Below, one piece after another: positions 12,310 through 26,880 of a stretch of 64,000 nucleotides of DNA. This stretch comes from Tragulus kanchil (Eukaryota; Chordata; Mammalia; Artiodactyla; Tragulidae). Made by a program: the position numbers and the translations under genes. How positions within the stretch are numbered: position 1 is the stretch's first letter; every line of letters starts with the position of its first letter. A model generated the notes under the pieces. That model was given only the letters and a program-made list of their open reading frames with translations. It was not told where the DNA came from and made no database searches. The DNA lies in the NCBI GenBank assembly GCA_022376925.1, contig JAIOJX010000001.1, positions 35,062,170 through 35,126,169 on the forward strand. Direction: 5' to 3'.

Positions 12310-12520
12310 GTGCTAAATCTCATGTCTTGTCTGACTCTGTGCGGCGCTATAGACTCTAGCCTGCCAGGCTCCTCTCTCCGTAGGATTCTCCAGGCAAGAA
12401 TACTGGGGTGGGTTGCTATTTCCTTTGCCAGGGGTATTTTCTAGACCCAGGGATTAAACCTGCATCTTCTAGGTCTCCTGCACTGGCATGCAGGTTTTTT
12501 ACCTCTTGCACCACAAGGGT
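12310..12520 (-). mobile_element. Bov-tA SINE
   Basis: Reverse-strand Bov-tA: TCTCCAGGCAAGAATACTGG and the tRNA-like end GGTAAAAAACCTGCATGCCAG read from the minus strand. Diverged; repeated at 13440-13650. Confidence 0.8.
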
Positions 12521-12578
12521 AAAGTTAATATTGTCCTCTCACTTTATCCTATCTCTGACTATCTCTAAATTTTGCTAA

Positions 12579-12580
<2 letters not shown>

Positions 12581-12615
<35 letters not shown>
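12581..12615. repeat. (AT)n microsatellite
   Basis: About 17 AT units; the copy at 13711-13745 has the same length. Identical microsatellite length in two copies argues for a very recent or artefactual duplication. Confidence 0.95.
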
Positions 12616-12619
<4 letters not shown>

Positions 12620-12620
<1 letters not shown>

Positions 12621-13400
12621 TTTTTGGCACCTTGGGAGATTGCTCAGCTCAGGCTTAGGACAGTCTAGATGTGCCAAAGAGTTTTAACATTCCCAAGGCA
12701 ACAACCACCAATAAAGGACTCACATCCATGGATAAATACTCCAGTTTCCCATCTGTAATTGGGATAATTCTGAGGAGCATCCTACATTGTTCCTTAGACT
12801 TAGAGGGTCCTCCAGGAGTGGACTAATTACTTTTTGCCTATGTCTGCCTCTGGTGTTATATTAAAAAACATTTTCATCCTAAAATTATAGACAAAATATC
12901 ATTTTTATATACTATTTCAATGACTTTTATCTTTTATCTAAATATTTAATGTCTCTGTTTAAGTGTATAACATGAATAACAGACTTCATTTTTTTCTCAA
13001 ATAGCTGATTAATTATTCCAGCACTATTTTTTCAGTAATCTAATCTTTCCCTACTGATTCAAAATATTTCAATCAGATTACTAATATTTCTCCATGTTTA
13101 GGTTTGAAAATTGGCCTTTTCTGTGTCATTTGACCTATGTTTATTCTGGTATAATATTGTTTTAATATTGTAGCTTCACAACACTTTTTATGTGTCAACA
13201 TAACTTTCTCAAATTATTGTTCTGAATTCTGGGAAGACCTTCTCCATTTTAGAGGTTATGCAAGAGTCTTTTCGTAAAGTAAAGTTGCACTAATATAATT
13301 TAAATATAATTTAGAGGAGCTCATAAATTTATCAAAGGTTCTCAAGATCTGAAAATTCACCAAGACTCCATTGGACTCATTGCTTCTTCATATAAAAGAC
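12620..13400. other. Unassigned intergenic sequence
   Basis: AT-rich with no convincing open frame, exon or recognisable repeat. Repeated at 13750-14530. Confidence 0.5.
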
Positions 13401-13439
13401 TATACAGAGTAAAATGTGAAATGTATAATTCTAGCACAC

Positions 13440-13650
13440 GTGCTAAATCTCATGTCTTGTCTGACTCTGTGCGGCGCTATAGACTCTAGCCTGCCAGGCT
13501 CCTCTCTCCGTAGGATTCTCCAGGCAAGAATACTGGGGTGGGTTGCTATTTCCTTTGCCAGGGGTATTTTCTAGACCCAGGGATTAAACCTGCATCTTCT
13601 AGGTCTCCTGCACTGGCATGCAGGTTTTTTACCTCTTGCACCACAAGGGT
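13440..13650 (-). mobile_element. Bov-tA SINE (second copy)
   Basis: Duplicate of 12310-12520. Confidence 0.8.
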
Positions 13651-13708
13651 AAAGTTAATATTGTCCTCTCACTTTATCCTATCTCTGACTATCTCTAAAT
13701 TTTGCTAA

Positions 13709-13750
<42 letters not shown>

Positions 13751-14870
13751 TTTTTGGCACCTTGGGAGATTGCTCAGCTCAGGCTTAGGACAGTCTAGAT
13801 GTGCCAAAGAGTTTTAACATTCCCAAGGCAACAACCACCAATAAAGGACTCACATCCATGGATAAATACTCCAGTTTCCCATCTGTAATTGGGATAATTC
13901 TGAGGAGCATCCTACATTGTTCCTTAGACTTAGAGGGTCCTCCAGGAGTGGACTAATTACTTTTTGCCTATGTCTGCCTCTGGTGTTATATTAAAAAACA
14001 TTTTCATCCTAAAATTATAGACAAAATATCATTTTTATATACTATTTCAATGACTTTTATCTTTTATCTAAATATTTAATGTCTCTGTTTAAGTGTATAA
14101 CATGAATAACAGACTTCATTTTTTTCTCAAATAGCTGATTAATTATTCCAGCACTATTTTTTCAGTAATCTAATCTTTCCCTACTGATTCAAAATATTTC
14201 AATCAGATTACTAATATTTCTCCATGTTTAGGTTTGAAAATTGGCCTTTTCTGTGTCATTTGACCTATGTTTATTCTGGTATAATATTGTTTTAATATTG
14301 TAGCTTCACAACACTTTTTATGTGTCAACATAACTTTCTCAAATTATTGTTCTGAATTCTGGGAAGACCTTCTCCATTTTAGAGGTTATGCAAGAGTCTT
14401 TTCGTAAAGTAAAGTTGCACTAATATAATTTAAATATAATTTAGAGGAGCTCATAAATTTATCAAAGGTTCTCAAGATCTGAAAATTCACCAAGACTCCA
14501 TTGGACTCATTGCTTCTTCATATAAAAGGACTATACAGAGGCCCTTCACAAGGGAAACTGGCAGCTTGGGTTTATATTTCAAAGTCCTTTAAAGGAGGGT
14601 GAGCATGTTGTCTGGAGGGTCTATACTTATAGGGTTATTCAACAGCAGAAACAAGTTGGCAAGTTTTTGCAACACGAGTCTTAGTTTTTAACTGAAAATA
14701 ATTGCATTGTCTAATTATACAACCAAAACATGAATGTATACTGATGGGGAACAGAACAAAAACACTCACTCACCCCTTCAAAAAAATAAAATAAACAGAA
14801 AGGGAAATAATTACGGTGAAAGTCTCTTTTTTCCTTTTTTTTCTTAGTATAACTTCCTACCTATTTTCCA

Positions 14871-15168
14871 GGATTCCCTTGTAGCTCAGCTGGTAAAGAA
14901 TCTGCCTGCAATGCAGGAGACTCCAGTTCGATTCCTGAGTTGGGAGGTTCCACTGGCGAGGGGATAGGCTACCCACTTCAGGATTCTTGGGTTTCCCAGA
15001 TGGCTCATTTGGTAAAGAATCTGCCTGCAATGTGGGACATCTGGGTTGGGAAGATCCCTTGGAGAAGAGAAAGGCTACCCACTCTAGTATTCTTGCCTGT
15101 AGAATTATATGGCTTGTCCTTGGGTTGCAAAGAGACAGACAGGACTGAGTGACTTCACTTTCACTTAT
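14871..15168 (+). mobile_element. Bov-A2/Bov-tA dimeric SINE
   Basis: Two tandem monomers, each starting TTCCC..AGNTGGCTCA..TGGTAAAGAATCTGCCTGCAATG. The second continues into the full body GAGAAGAG..GTATTCTTGCC and ends ..GACAGACAGGACTGAGTGAC. Just upstream of the BEX5-like promoter. Confidence 0.8.
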
Positions 15169-15479
15169 TTTCCAGACTTTCTAGGCTTCTCCCATTCTGG
15201 CTCTAGCTTGGGACAAAAACAACAAGACTGATAGGGGCTTTTGTCCAAGTTCCAGCCTGGGACGAAAACGAGACTTCAAGGCTTTATTTGCTGCGTAGTG
15301 GAAGGGAGTGAAGTGAGCATTTAATCGTACAGAAGAGGAAGAATCAGTTCTTAAACAGCTCCAGCGGAAATCAGGAAAACGACAAAATCACCTGTTTGGT
15401 GTTGAAGATGCTGAATAGGAAAATGAATAGACAGATAAACAAACAAATAAATAACGGATGGGGCAGTACTCAGAGGTAT

Positions 15480-16400
15480 TGCTGGGGAGAAGGTGGGAAT
15501 GGGGAGAAAGGTGGCCACGCCCCCGCTCCCGCACCAGCCCTCTGTACCACAGCAGGTACAGCCATAATTGGAGCTGAGCTCACAGTGAGACCTAGAGCGC
15601 GGGCTTGAATTAGCCCCTCCTCCCACTTGCAGTGCACAGTCGTTTCTGGCTGTGCTGCGAGTCGCTATTGCCTTGAAGGTGGGCGGACTGTTCCCAGGAA
15701 GGAGGAAGTCGTAGAAGCTGACCGCAATCCCTTGCAGGTTGGAGGGCTGACTGGGGAGGGGAGCGGGGGGCCTGAGGGCAAGGACCAGAGCGAGTCCAGG
15801 ACTGCCATTCCCTTTACCCTTTCCCGATGTCCTCACGTTTGGTGCAAGAAATAGAGGGCTCGGTGGGAGGAAGTGGCAAGGATTGAGAATGGGTACGAGC
15901 TGTTATCTCCTAGGAGGTGGCGATTGGGCGATGTCTGGAAGAGAAGGACCAGGAAAGGAGACTGCAAGGAAACTGCCTGATTCCCGCAGGGCGACAGGAG
16001 GGGCGCATAACCGGCGACCCTGGGCTGGGGATGGTGGACTCTGCAATGGGTCTAGGCCTCCGTTCCCGGTTTTTCTTCTCCACCTTCCATTTTGGAGCCG
16101 GAAATGGTGGGCTGCGGGAACACGGGGGAAGGGTGGAGGCGGGGACTGGGCGGCTGCTGCAGAGGATAGGGACTGGGGTGAGGTCTGGGAAGCACATGCC
16201 TTCTGTGGAAGAGACAATTGATCACGGGGGCTACGGACTTTGGAATATAGACGGGGAGCGGGAAACAGTTCCTGGTCGCTGCAGGTCGGTGTGAGTGTGG
16301 GCGCAGTCCGCAGACGCTGGGGTAAGCCTGACAAAGCGCTGATGCTGCGGTGGGGACAGATTTGCTATGGCCGCGTTACCTCTTCTCCCTTCGTCCATCT
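15480..16400 (+). promoter_or_regulatory. BEX5: GC-rich promoter region of the BEX5-like gene
   Basis: GC content and CpG density rise sharply here against AT-rich flanks, a mild CpG island about 450-1,300 bases upstream of exon 2. A plausible first-exon donor is CGCTGCAG followed by GTCGGTG at 16284/16285, similar to the donor of the TCEAL-like first exon (CGCAG followed by GTCAGTG). I cannot fix the transcription start. Several open frames here are by-products of GC richness and have no family resemblance. Confidence 0.5.
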
Positions 16401-16843
16401 TAAGGCATAAAATGGTGGGCAGTGGAAGAAGGGTGAGCTCCAGAAAGTCCACTGGATCCCAAAAGGTCCTGGCAGATACCCAGATTGAAATGATTTATAA
16501 ATGAACCACGTAGTCACCCAGCAAGCTCTTCGGCCCCCCCGCGCCCCGCAAGTTACCCTTTTGCGTTCAAGAAATGGTAATTAGATGATGGGAAGGATCA
16601 GACAGGGGCGATGAGGGGCATAAAGAAGAGGTTTGGAAATAATCAGCTTTTGATTAGAATGCCTGTTTCTGGAAGACAAGGTAGGGTGTCCAGAAAAGAA
16701 GCTGTGAGACAGGATAGAGGAGAAAGAGAAGGCAGCAACACATTTCTAGCAAAGTCCTAAACCAACCACACAGCTAGTGCCCCATCCCCATACTGGTCTT
16801 TAATTCAGTGATCTGTGCTGACTGTTGTCGCATTTGTCTGCAG

Positions 16844-17631
<788 letters not shown>

Positions 17632-17977
17632 GACCAGAGTTCGAGGAGCTCACCCAGCAAGCTCTTCGGCCCCCGCGCCCCGCAAGTTACCCTTTTGCGT
17701 TCAAGAAATGGTAATTAGATGATGGGAAGGATCAGACAGGGGCGATGAGGGGCATAAAGAAGAGGTTTGGAAATAATCAGCTTTTGATTAGAATGCCTGT
17801 TTCTGGAAGACAAGGTAGGGTGTCCAGAAAAGAAGCTGTGAGACAGGATAGAGGAGAAAGAGAAGGCAGCAACACATTTCTAGCAAAGTCCTAAACCAAC
17901 CACACAGCTAGTGCCCCATCCCCATACTGGTCTTTAATTCAGTGATCTGTGCTGACTGTTGTCGCATTTGTCTGCAG

Positions 17978-18807
<830 letters not shown>

Positions 18808-19023
18808 ATGCTGAGGTTAATAATCATAAATCCCCTGCTTCCCAAACTTGCATTTTCTTGATGTACCCTTTACTGTGAACCTTTTGTGTTTTGTCATTTT
18901 TCTGATTAATGATTTCATTTCCACTTTTGACTTAATCTGTAAGACTTCCTGTCAACTTGCAGAAAAGCAGGGGCGATTTTTATCAACTTGCATGAAAAGA
19001 TGTCTATTACATATTGTAAAGCT

Positions 19024-19029
19024 AATAAA
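19024..19029 (+). terminator. BEX5: Polyadenylation signal of the BEX5-like gene
   Basis: Canonical AATAAA 217 bases downstream of the stop codon, the first on the sense strand after the reading frame. It is repeated at 20126-20131 in the duplicated block. Confidence 0.55.
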
Positions 19030-19090
19030 TCAGTTTAAAAAGCAATCAGTAGATATACTATCTCATTTAAAAGCATGCATACTATATATG

Positions 19091-19270
19091 TGAAAGTCAA
19101 GTCACTCAGTCATGTCTGACTTTTGCAATCCCATGGACAAGCCATAAAATTCTCCTGGCAAGAATACTGGAGTGGGTAGCCTATTCCTTCTCCAGGGGAT
19201 CTTCCCAACCCAGGGATCGAACCCAGGTCTCCCCCATTGCAGGCAGCTTCTTTACCGTCTGAGCGACTTA
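19091..19270 (-). mobile_element. Bov-tA SINE
   Basis: Reverse-strand copy with CTGGCAAGAATACTGGAGTGG and GGGATCGAACCCAGGTCTCC, directly after the BEX5-like 3' UTR. Repeated at 20193-20373. Confidence 0.85.
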
Positions 19271-19759
19271 TTTATAAACATATGTATAAATCTGAATGTG
19301 TCTTTTATTTTTATTTTTTCTTGATTAGCTTTTTTTTCGTTATTTTCCTAAAATGAGTATACATGTGTCAGAAAAATAAGAAACAAAGATGTTATCAATT
19401 AGATTATAAAGGGAATGGAGACAATAAATATTTGAGACACAGTTTAATTTTAGAAACACAAATCTGGTAATAATTACAGATATGTTTCTTTAATATCAGC
19501 CTATTTGTCTATAAAATCTTCATTTTATATAGTACATGCTTTACCGAGCTACTGTGGGAATCAAATAAGGTAGTGACTGAACTCTAACTGGCTCAGTGGA
19601 CACATGCAAGGCCCATCCCTCTAGGTGTCCTTCATAATTAGGGAAGGACTCAGGAGCATGTCTACCAGCAAGTCAATTGACTGCCAGCAGGATACACCTC
19701 TGTACCTAATTTTTGGTAAACAATTGCACTCCTTCCCTCCTAGATCCCAAATCAATTGA

Positions 19760-19906
<147 letters not shown>

Positions 19907-20192
19907 TGAATGCTGAGGTTAATAATCATAAATCCCCTGCTTCCCAAACTTGCATTTTCTTGATGTACCCTTTACTGTGAACCTTTTGTGTTTTGTCATT
20001 TTTCTGATTAATGATTTCATTTCCACTTTTGACTTAATCTGTAAGACTTCCTGTCAACTTGCAGAAAAGCAGGGGCGATTTTTATCAACTTGCATGAAAA
20101 GATGTCTATTACATATTGTAAAGCTAATAAATCAGTTTAAAAAGCAATCAGTAGATATACTATCTCATTTAAAAGCATGCATACTATATATG

Positions 20193-20373
20193 TGAAAGTC
20201 AAGTCACTCAGTCATGTCTGACTTTTGCAATCCCATGGACAAGCCATAAAATTCTCCTGGCAAGAATACTGGAGTGGGTAGCCTATTCCTTCTCCAGGGG
20301 ATCTTCCCAACCCAGGGATCGAACCCAGGTCTCCCCCATTGCAGGCAGCTTCTTTACCGTCTGAGCGACTTAT
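20193..20373 (-). mobile_element. Bov-tA SINE (second copy)
   Basis: Duplicate of 19091-19270. Confidence 0.85.
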
Positions 20374-21029
20374 TTATAAACATATGTATAAATCTGAATG
20401 TGTCTTTTTATTTTTATTTTTTCTTGATTAGCTTTTTTTTCGTTATTTTCCTAAAATGAGTATACATGTGTCAGAAAAATAAGAAACAAAGATGTTATCA
20501 ATTAGATTATAAAGGGAATGGAGACAATAAATATTTGAGACACAGTTTAATTTTAGAAACACAAATCTGGTAATAATTACAGATATGTTTCTTTAATATC
20601 AGCCTATTTGTCTATAAAATCTTCATTTTATATAGTACATGCTTTACCGAGCTACTGTGGGAATCAAATAAGGTAGTGACTGAACTCTAACTGGCTCAGT
20701 GGACACATGCAAGGCCCATCCCTCTAGGTGTCCTTCATAATTAGGGAAGGACTCAAGGAGCATGTCTACCAGCAAGTCAATTGACTGCCAGCAGGATACA
20801 CCCCTCTGTACCTATGCTGCTGCATCTCCTTTCCCTGGATAAAGCTAAGACTGCTCAGCACTCCTTCCCCATCTGCTAGATTTTCCTTCACTAGTCCCCA
20901 CCAATGCTGATGCCCTGGAGTCTTAAAGGTGACTAGAGAACCACTGATTTCTTGGAAACCCTCAGTGGTCTTGAGTCTCCAGTTTGCCCATTCAGAAATG
21001 TGGAGAATGCCCTTCCTTGCTTTAGCATG

Positions 21030-21256
21030 CGTGCTGCATGCTAAGTGGCTTCAGTCATGTCTTGACTCTTTATGACCCTGTGGACTGTAGTCCACCAGGT
21101 TCCTCTGCCCATGGGAGTCTCCAGTCAAGAACACTGGGGTGGGTTGCCATGTTCTCCTCCAGGAGATGGTCCTGACCCAAGGATCGAACCCATGTATCTT
21201 ATGTCTCCTGCATTGGCAGGAGGTTCTTTACCATTGTTGCCACCTAGGAAACCCTT
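21030..21256 (-). mobile_element. Bov-tA SINE
   Basis: Reverse-strand copy with AGTGGCTTCAGTCATGTC, GGGTTGCCATGTTCTCCTCC and GGATCGAACCCATG. Repeated at 22126-22352. Confidence 0.85.
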
Positions 21257-21769
21257 CCTGCTTTAGAGTTCTATTTCTTCCAGGTGGGTACTTCCTCAGT
21301 GCTGTTTAGGGAGCCAAACAGCCCACTGTGGTTTTTCTCAGACATTTTTCCACACCTTCCCTTCCCCAAGATAAATCTCAATGACACTCGTGATCGTGTG
21401 CTCAGAATGGGACTATCCCTCCTATCCTCCCATGAATATTGCTTGGGTTTCTTGGTTGTCCATTTTCTGTGTAGACACTGCTATAGGTTTCACTCTGAGT
21501 ACACAGGTGTTGTGGGGGTAGCTTATGTCCCTAAGACTCTTGTGGTCTGCACCACTTCTGCTGTGAGAGTCTCTGAGAGTCTCTACTCATACCAACCAAC
21601 GTGGATCTGGAGCAGTTTCTCTTCTTTTACTTAAACTTTTGCTGTGCTCAGTAAACCTGTAATCACAGATCGGTGGGAGACATGCCAAGACTGGGGATCT
21701 GGTAAATGGACCCTTGCTTTAGGACATGTTTCACTCCCCAGTCATCACTGTTCCTTAACTAGACTGCCC

Positions 21770-21880
21770 TTCTCACAGTAGATACATTGTCTCATATGTT
21801 CTGGTACCCTCAGTGCCTAGCACAAGGTCTAGTATGCTATAGGCACCACAGTTAATGATAGCTGAGTTGAAAGTCCTAAA
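21770..21880 (+). mobile_element. L2-like 3' fragment
   Basis: Contains CTCAGTGCCTAGCACAAGG and TATAGGCACCACAGTTAATG, resembling the conserved L2 tail. Repeated at 22866-22976. Confidence 0.45.
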
Positions 21881-22125
21881 ATTAACAAAAAGTAAATCAA
21901 CCATAGCCCAGTGAAATTAAACTCCTTTCCCTGGATAAAGCTAAGACTGCTCAGCACTCCTTCCCCATCTGCTAGATTTTCCTTCACTAGTCCCCACCAA
22001 TGCTGATGCCCTGGAGTCTTAAAGGTGACTAGAGAACCACTGATTTCTTGGAAACCCTCAGTGGTCTTGAGTCTCCAGTTTGCCCATTCAGAAATGTGGA
22101 GAATGCCCTTCCTTGCTTTAGCATG

Positions 22126-22352
22126 CGTGCTGCATGCTAAGTGGCTTCAGTCATGTCTTGACTCTTTATGACCCTGTGGACTGTAGTCCACCAGGTTCCT
22201 CTGCCCATGGGAGTCTCCAGTCAAGAACACTGGGGTGGGTTGCCATGTTCTCCTCCAGGAGATGGTCCTGACCCAAGGATCGAACCCATGTATCTTATGT
22301 CTCCTGCATTGGCAGGAGGTTCTTTACCATTGTTGCCACCTAGGAAACCCTT
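22126..22352 (-). mobile_element. Bov-tA SINE (second copy)
   Basis: Duplicate of 21030-21256. Confidence 0.85.
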
Positions 22353-23017
22353 CCTGCTTTAGAGTTCTATTTCTTCCAGGTGGGTACTTCCTCAGTGCTG
22401 TTTAGGGAGCCAAACAGCCCACTGTGGTTTTTCTCAGACATTTTTCCTCACCTTCCCTTCCCCAAGATAAATCTCAATGACACTCGTGATCGTGTGCTCA
22501 GAATGGGACTATCCCTCCTATCCTCCCATGAATATTGCTTGGGTTTCTTGGTTGTCCATTTTCTGTGTAGACACTGCTATAGGTTTCACTCTGAGTACAC
22601 AGGTGTTGTGGGGGTAGCTTATGTCCCTAAGACTCTTGTGGTCTGCACCACTTCTGCTGTGAGAGTCTCTGAGAGTCTCTACTCATACCAACCAACGTGG
22701 ATCTGGAGCAGTTTCTCTTCTTTTACTTAAACTTTTGCTGTGCTCAGTAAACCTGTAATCACAGATCGGTGGGAGACATGCCAAGACTGGGGATCTGGTA
22801 AATGGACCCTTGCTTTAGGACATGTTTCACTCCCCAGTCATCACTGTTCCTTAACTAGACTGCCCTTCTCACAGTAGATACATTGTCTCATATGTTCTGG
22901 TACCCTCAGTGCCTAGCACAAGGTCTAGTATGCTATAGGCACCACAGTTAATGATAGCTGAGTTGAAAGTCCTAAAATTAACAAAAAGTAAATCAACCAT
23001 AGCCCAGTGAAATTAAA

Positions 23018-23190
23018 AAGAAAGAAAGAAAGTCCTGCCAGTTGGGCCCAAGTTTGCCTCTGATCATTTGTGAGTTAGTGACTTATTTTCTCTGCAGACT
23101 GTAACTTGCAACTGAAAAAGGAGCACAACAAAGAGAATATTATCCATCAATTTCAACACATGGACATTGTGACATTATGCAAGTCAGTGT
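23018..23190. other. Unassigned unique sequence
   Basis: Begins with a short (AAAG)n run at 23016-23030; otherwise nothing recognised. Confidence 0.4.
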
Positions 23191-23469
23191 TTATTGACAT
23201 GTATTATACAGACAAGCTGCATCAGAATCACCTGAGAACTGGTTAAAAATTCAGGAAACTAGATTTTACTTCACACCCACTGCATCCTAAAAGTTCATCA
23301 AACATATTTGGACTTAAAAGTGAAGGCCCCAACTTTAGTTCAAGTTTGTACACTCCCCTCCTCATTACACACATGCACACATACCATGGACTTTATTTTA
23401 CATCTAGGCCATCCTCTTTTTTAAAGAGAAAACTTTTATTTTTATGCTGCTATCTTCAGTGCATAGGTT

Positions 23470-24060
23470 GTAACCTTGGCTGCAGACTTGAATTACCTGA
23501 GATTTTAAAGTGGAGGTCAGGACCCATTCTATTGAGTCAGACTCGTTAAAATTGAGATTAAGGGATCATTACATTGTGTGGCTGGATCTAGAACCTATCA
23601 TAAAAAGTGAAGTCAGTCAAAAAGAGAAGGACAAGTACAATATACTAACACATACATATGGAATCTAGTAGGATGATGATGATGGCGCATGCAGTGAAGT
23701 GATGGAGAAACAGACATGGACAGTGGACATATGGATATTGTGGGGAAGGAACAGTGGGTGGGAGGTGTAAAGGAAGTAGCATAATGGCCTGTACTATCAT
23801 ATGTGAAGAAAATAGCTATAGTCATTGCTCTGTGAGAAAAGGAGATCCTTCAGGGGTGCTGTATGACAATCTGGAGGGGTGGGATGGGGGGGATATACAT
23901 ATGAGTAATCTGGGAACATACATATCTATAAACAATAAAACTCTAAAAGTTAAAAGTAAAATAAAAGTGTTTTTTTTAAAAAAGAGATCATTACATTGTA
24001 AAAGCTCTCACAATGATTCTGATGTACATGTAGAGTTGAGAACTGGGTATAATTTGTCAC
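23470..24060 (+). mobile_element. MER5-like element split by an L1 insertion
   Basis: GACTTGAATTACCTGAG and the following sequence up to 23577, then AAAGCTCTCACAATGATTCTG from 24000, read as one MER5-type element interrupted by the L1 tail. A second fragment lies at 24240-24410 (AAGAACCACACTTTTG, CCCAGGTAATTCTGATGCAG), repeated at 25320-25488. Confidence 0.5.
23578..23985 (+). mobile_element. Very short L1 3' end with perfect target-site duplication
   Basis: 408 bases: the last ORF2 codons (GCTGGATCTAGAACCTATCA), the 3' UTR and an A-rich tail. It is flanked by a perfect 14-base repeat GATCATTACATTGT (23564-23577 and 23986-23999). A fragment without its head recurs at 24744-25063. Confidence 0.9.
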
Positions 24061-25814
24061 TAAAATATCTTTGGTTTATTTTCTCTGCACTACCCTTGAT
24101 GGACTGTATGAGCCTAAGGAAGCCATTTCATTTATGTAGAATATCTTTCTTGTGAGAGACACATCAAATAGGAAGAATTACACCCCAAATCAACACATGA
24201 GATCCTTTTAAGATAGTATATGTCAGTGTTCCTTGATGTTTGATAGCCTATCAAATGCTTGAGAATCATATGTGAAATGATTGCTTGTTTAAAATACATA
24301 ATCCTAGCTCCACATCCAAGAACCACACTTTTGTAATGGTGCCCAGGTAACTTCACTGTTAAAAAGATCCCAGGTAATTCTGATGCAGGCTGGCATTTGA
24401 GAATTAGCAAGCATATATTCTTATTACAAATATATTAAGGACAAGCCAATAAAATAACTAAAAGAAAATATAGATATATGTTTATACGAATCCAGAGGAA
24501 AAGTCATAGAAGAGAAGGTCTAGAAAAATCAGAAAAGATGAAACCATAAAGGGAAAAATTATATCTATGTAAAAAATGTTAAATGTTCTGTAAAGTGAGA
24601 CTATAACTGGAAATTCGAAGGGGTACTCTGTATGTCCTAGTAAGATGAACTGAACACTGTGTAATGCCTTTCTCTCTCATTACTATATGGGGAAAATATG
24701 AACAGGAAAATTAATGAAAACCACATTCCTCTCACACTTAAAATAGTAGGATGATGATGATGGCGCATGCAGTGAAGTGATGGAGAAACAGACATGGACA
24801 GTGGACATATGGATATTGTGGGGAAGGAACAGTGGGTGGGAGGTGTAAAGGAAGTAGCATAATGGCCTGTACTATCATATGTGAAGAAAATAGCTATAGT
24901 CATTGCTCTGTGAGAAAAGGAGATCCTTCAGGGGTGCTGTATGACAATCTGGAGGGGTGGGATGGGGGGGATATACATATGAGTAATCTGGGAACATACA
25001 TATCTATAAACAATAAAACTCTAAAAGTTAAAAGTAAAATAAAAGTGTTTTTTTTAAAAAAGAGATCATTACATTGTAAAAGCTCTCACAATGATTCTGA
25101 TGTACATGTAGAGTTGAGAACTGGGTATAATTTGTCACTAAAATATCTTTGGTTTATTTTCTCTGCACTACCCTTGATGGACTGTATGAGCCTAAGGAAG
25201 CCATTTCATTTATGTAGAATATCTTTCTTGTGAGAGACACATCAAATAGGAAGAATTACACCCAAATCAACACATGAGATCCTTTTAAGATAGTATATGT
25301 CAGTGTTCCTTGATGTTTGATAGCCTATCAAATGCTTGAGAATCATATGTGAAATGATTGCTTGTTTAAAATACATAATCCTAGCTCCACATCCAAGAAC
25401 CACACTTTTGTAATGGTGCCCAGGTAACTTCACTGTTAAAAAGATCCCAGGTAATTCTGATGCAGGCTGGCATTTGAGAATTAGCAAGCATATATTCTTA
25501 TTACAAATATATTAAGGACAAGCCAATAAAATAACTAAAAGAAAATATAGATATATGTTTATACGAATCCAGAGGAAAAGTCATAGAAGAGAAGGTCTAG
25601 AAAAATCAGAAAAGATGAAACCATAAAGGGAAAAATTATATCTATGTAAAAAATGTTAAATGTTCTGTAAAGTGAGACTATAACTGGAAATTCGAAGGGG
25701 TACTCTGTATGTCCTAGTAAGATGAACTGAACACTGTGTAATGCCTTTCTCTCTCATTACTATATGGGGAAAATATGAACAGGAAAATTAATGAAAACCA
25801 CATTCCTCTCACAC
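23666..25814. repeat. Direct tandem duplication 9 (1.07 kb unit)
   Basis: Copies 23666-24737 and 24744-25814. Starts inside an L1 tail, so copy two begins with a headless L1 fragment. Confidence 0.95.
24744..25063 (+). mobile_element. L1 3' end (second copy, partial)
   Basis: Duplicate of 23666-23985 in tandem duplication 9. Confidence 0.85.
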
Positions 25815-26116
25815 ATTTGAAACCTTGAATATAAGAGTCTGTCCTAGTCATTTTGGATTTATCCAGTAACAAAGCAGAGCTTATCTGCTGGTCTCAGGGA
25901 AAAGGTGGTAAGGTGAAAATAGGGATAAATATTCATGTGCCAGAAAGCCTGATATTCACCATTGGTATTGATTTCCTATGGCTGCTGTTTAAAAAAAAAA
26001 AAAAACAAGCACACAATAGAAATTTATCCTCTCATAGTTCTGGAGACTGGGAATCAGAAATCAAGTCTGGGCAGGGCCCTACTCCCACTGAAAGCTCTAC
26101 AGGAGAATTCATTCAT

Positions 26117-26460
26117 CACAATGAAACCCCTGTCAAAGCTGCAATATTCAAACGGCATGGTACTGGCATAAAGACAGACATATAGGCCAATGCAATAGAA
26201 TAAACATGTCAGAAAGAAATTCACACAGATAAGATCAGACGATTTTCAACAGAGTGCCAAGACCACAAACTGGGGGAAAGACAGTGTTTACAACAAATGG
26301 TGTTGGGAAAAATGGATATCCACCTGCAAAAGAAAGAGGTTGGACCCTTAAGTTAAACCATATACAAAAATGATTTCAAAATAGATCAGAAACCTAATGT
26401 AGGGAGGTGAAACAATAAAACTCCTAAAAGGAAACATAGGGAGAAAGCTTCATGATGTTG
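26117..26460 (+). mobile_element. Old L1 ORF2 fragment
   Basis: Decayed coding for the GTGIKTDI..WYW-to-FNKWCWE region (CGGCATGGTACTGGCATAAAG, then CAAATGGTGTTGGGAAAAATGG). Repeated at 27245-27585. Confidence 0.65.
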
Positions 26461-26880
26461 TATTTCTCCTTTTGAGAAAAAGAATGTTTTTCATGCCTAT
26501 TGCATCATTGAATTTGGAAATACATAACTTATTTAGTTTCACAGATTCACAGCTGGAGAGGAGTTTTGCCTTTGGATGAATTATACCTCAAGTCTCACCC
26601 AGATATAATTTAGAGGGTGTTTAGATGAGACTGAACTTGGAGTTGATGCTAATGGGTTAATGCTTGGCAGGTGCTGGGATTGGATGAAAATTTTTTTTGC
26701 TATAAGACGGACATAAATATTTGGGAGCCAGAGGGTTAAATGATAGGTACTGAAGTGTGTACCACAAATTCATAAGTTAAAGCTTTGATGCCCAATGTTG
26801 CTGTATTTGGAGATAGGGTCTTTTTAATTTGCTTTTTGTTTCATCTTCATTTTTAAGCATTTGTACTTTATTGTATTCTT
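26461..26880. other. Intergenic, old interspersed repeat of unsure family
   Basis: The stretch near 26750-26820 (ACCACAAATTCATAAG, TATTTGGAGATAGGGTC) is a familiar mammal-wide repeat sequence, but I cannot name the family. No gene seen. Repeated at 27590-27990. Confidence 0.35.

Larger units (their letters stand above)
12276..14540. repeat. Direct tandem duplication 5 (1.13 kb unit)
   Basis: Copies 12276-13409 and 13406-14540. The only difference I see is one G lost at the right end of copy one (AAAAGACT against AAAAGGACT). Confidence 0.95.
20826..23017. repeat. Direct tandem duplication 8 (1.10 kb unit)
   Basis: Copies 20826-21921 and 21922-23017, butt-joined. Contains a Bov-tA SINE and an L2-like fragment. 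Confidence 0.95.

Noticed and set aside
15351..16452. Open frames in the BEX5-like promoter region
   Set aside because: Same GC effect; mutually overlapping frames, no splice or start context.
21284..22730. Duplicate 116-codon frame MGTSSVLFREPN
   Set aside because: Follows a Bov-tA SINE, has no homology I know and no splice context; identical copies come from the duplication.
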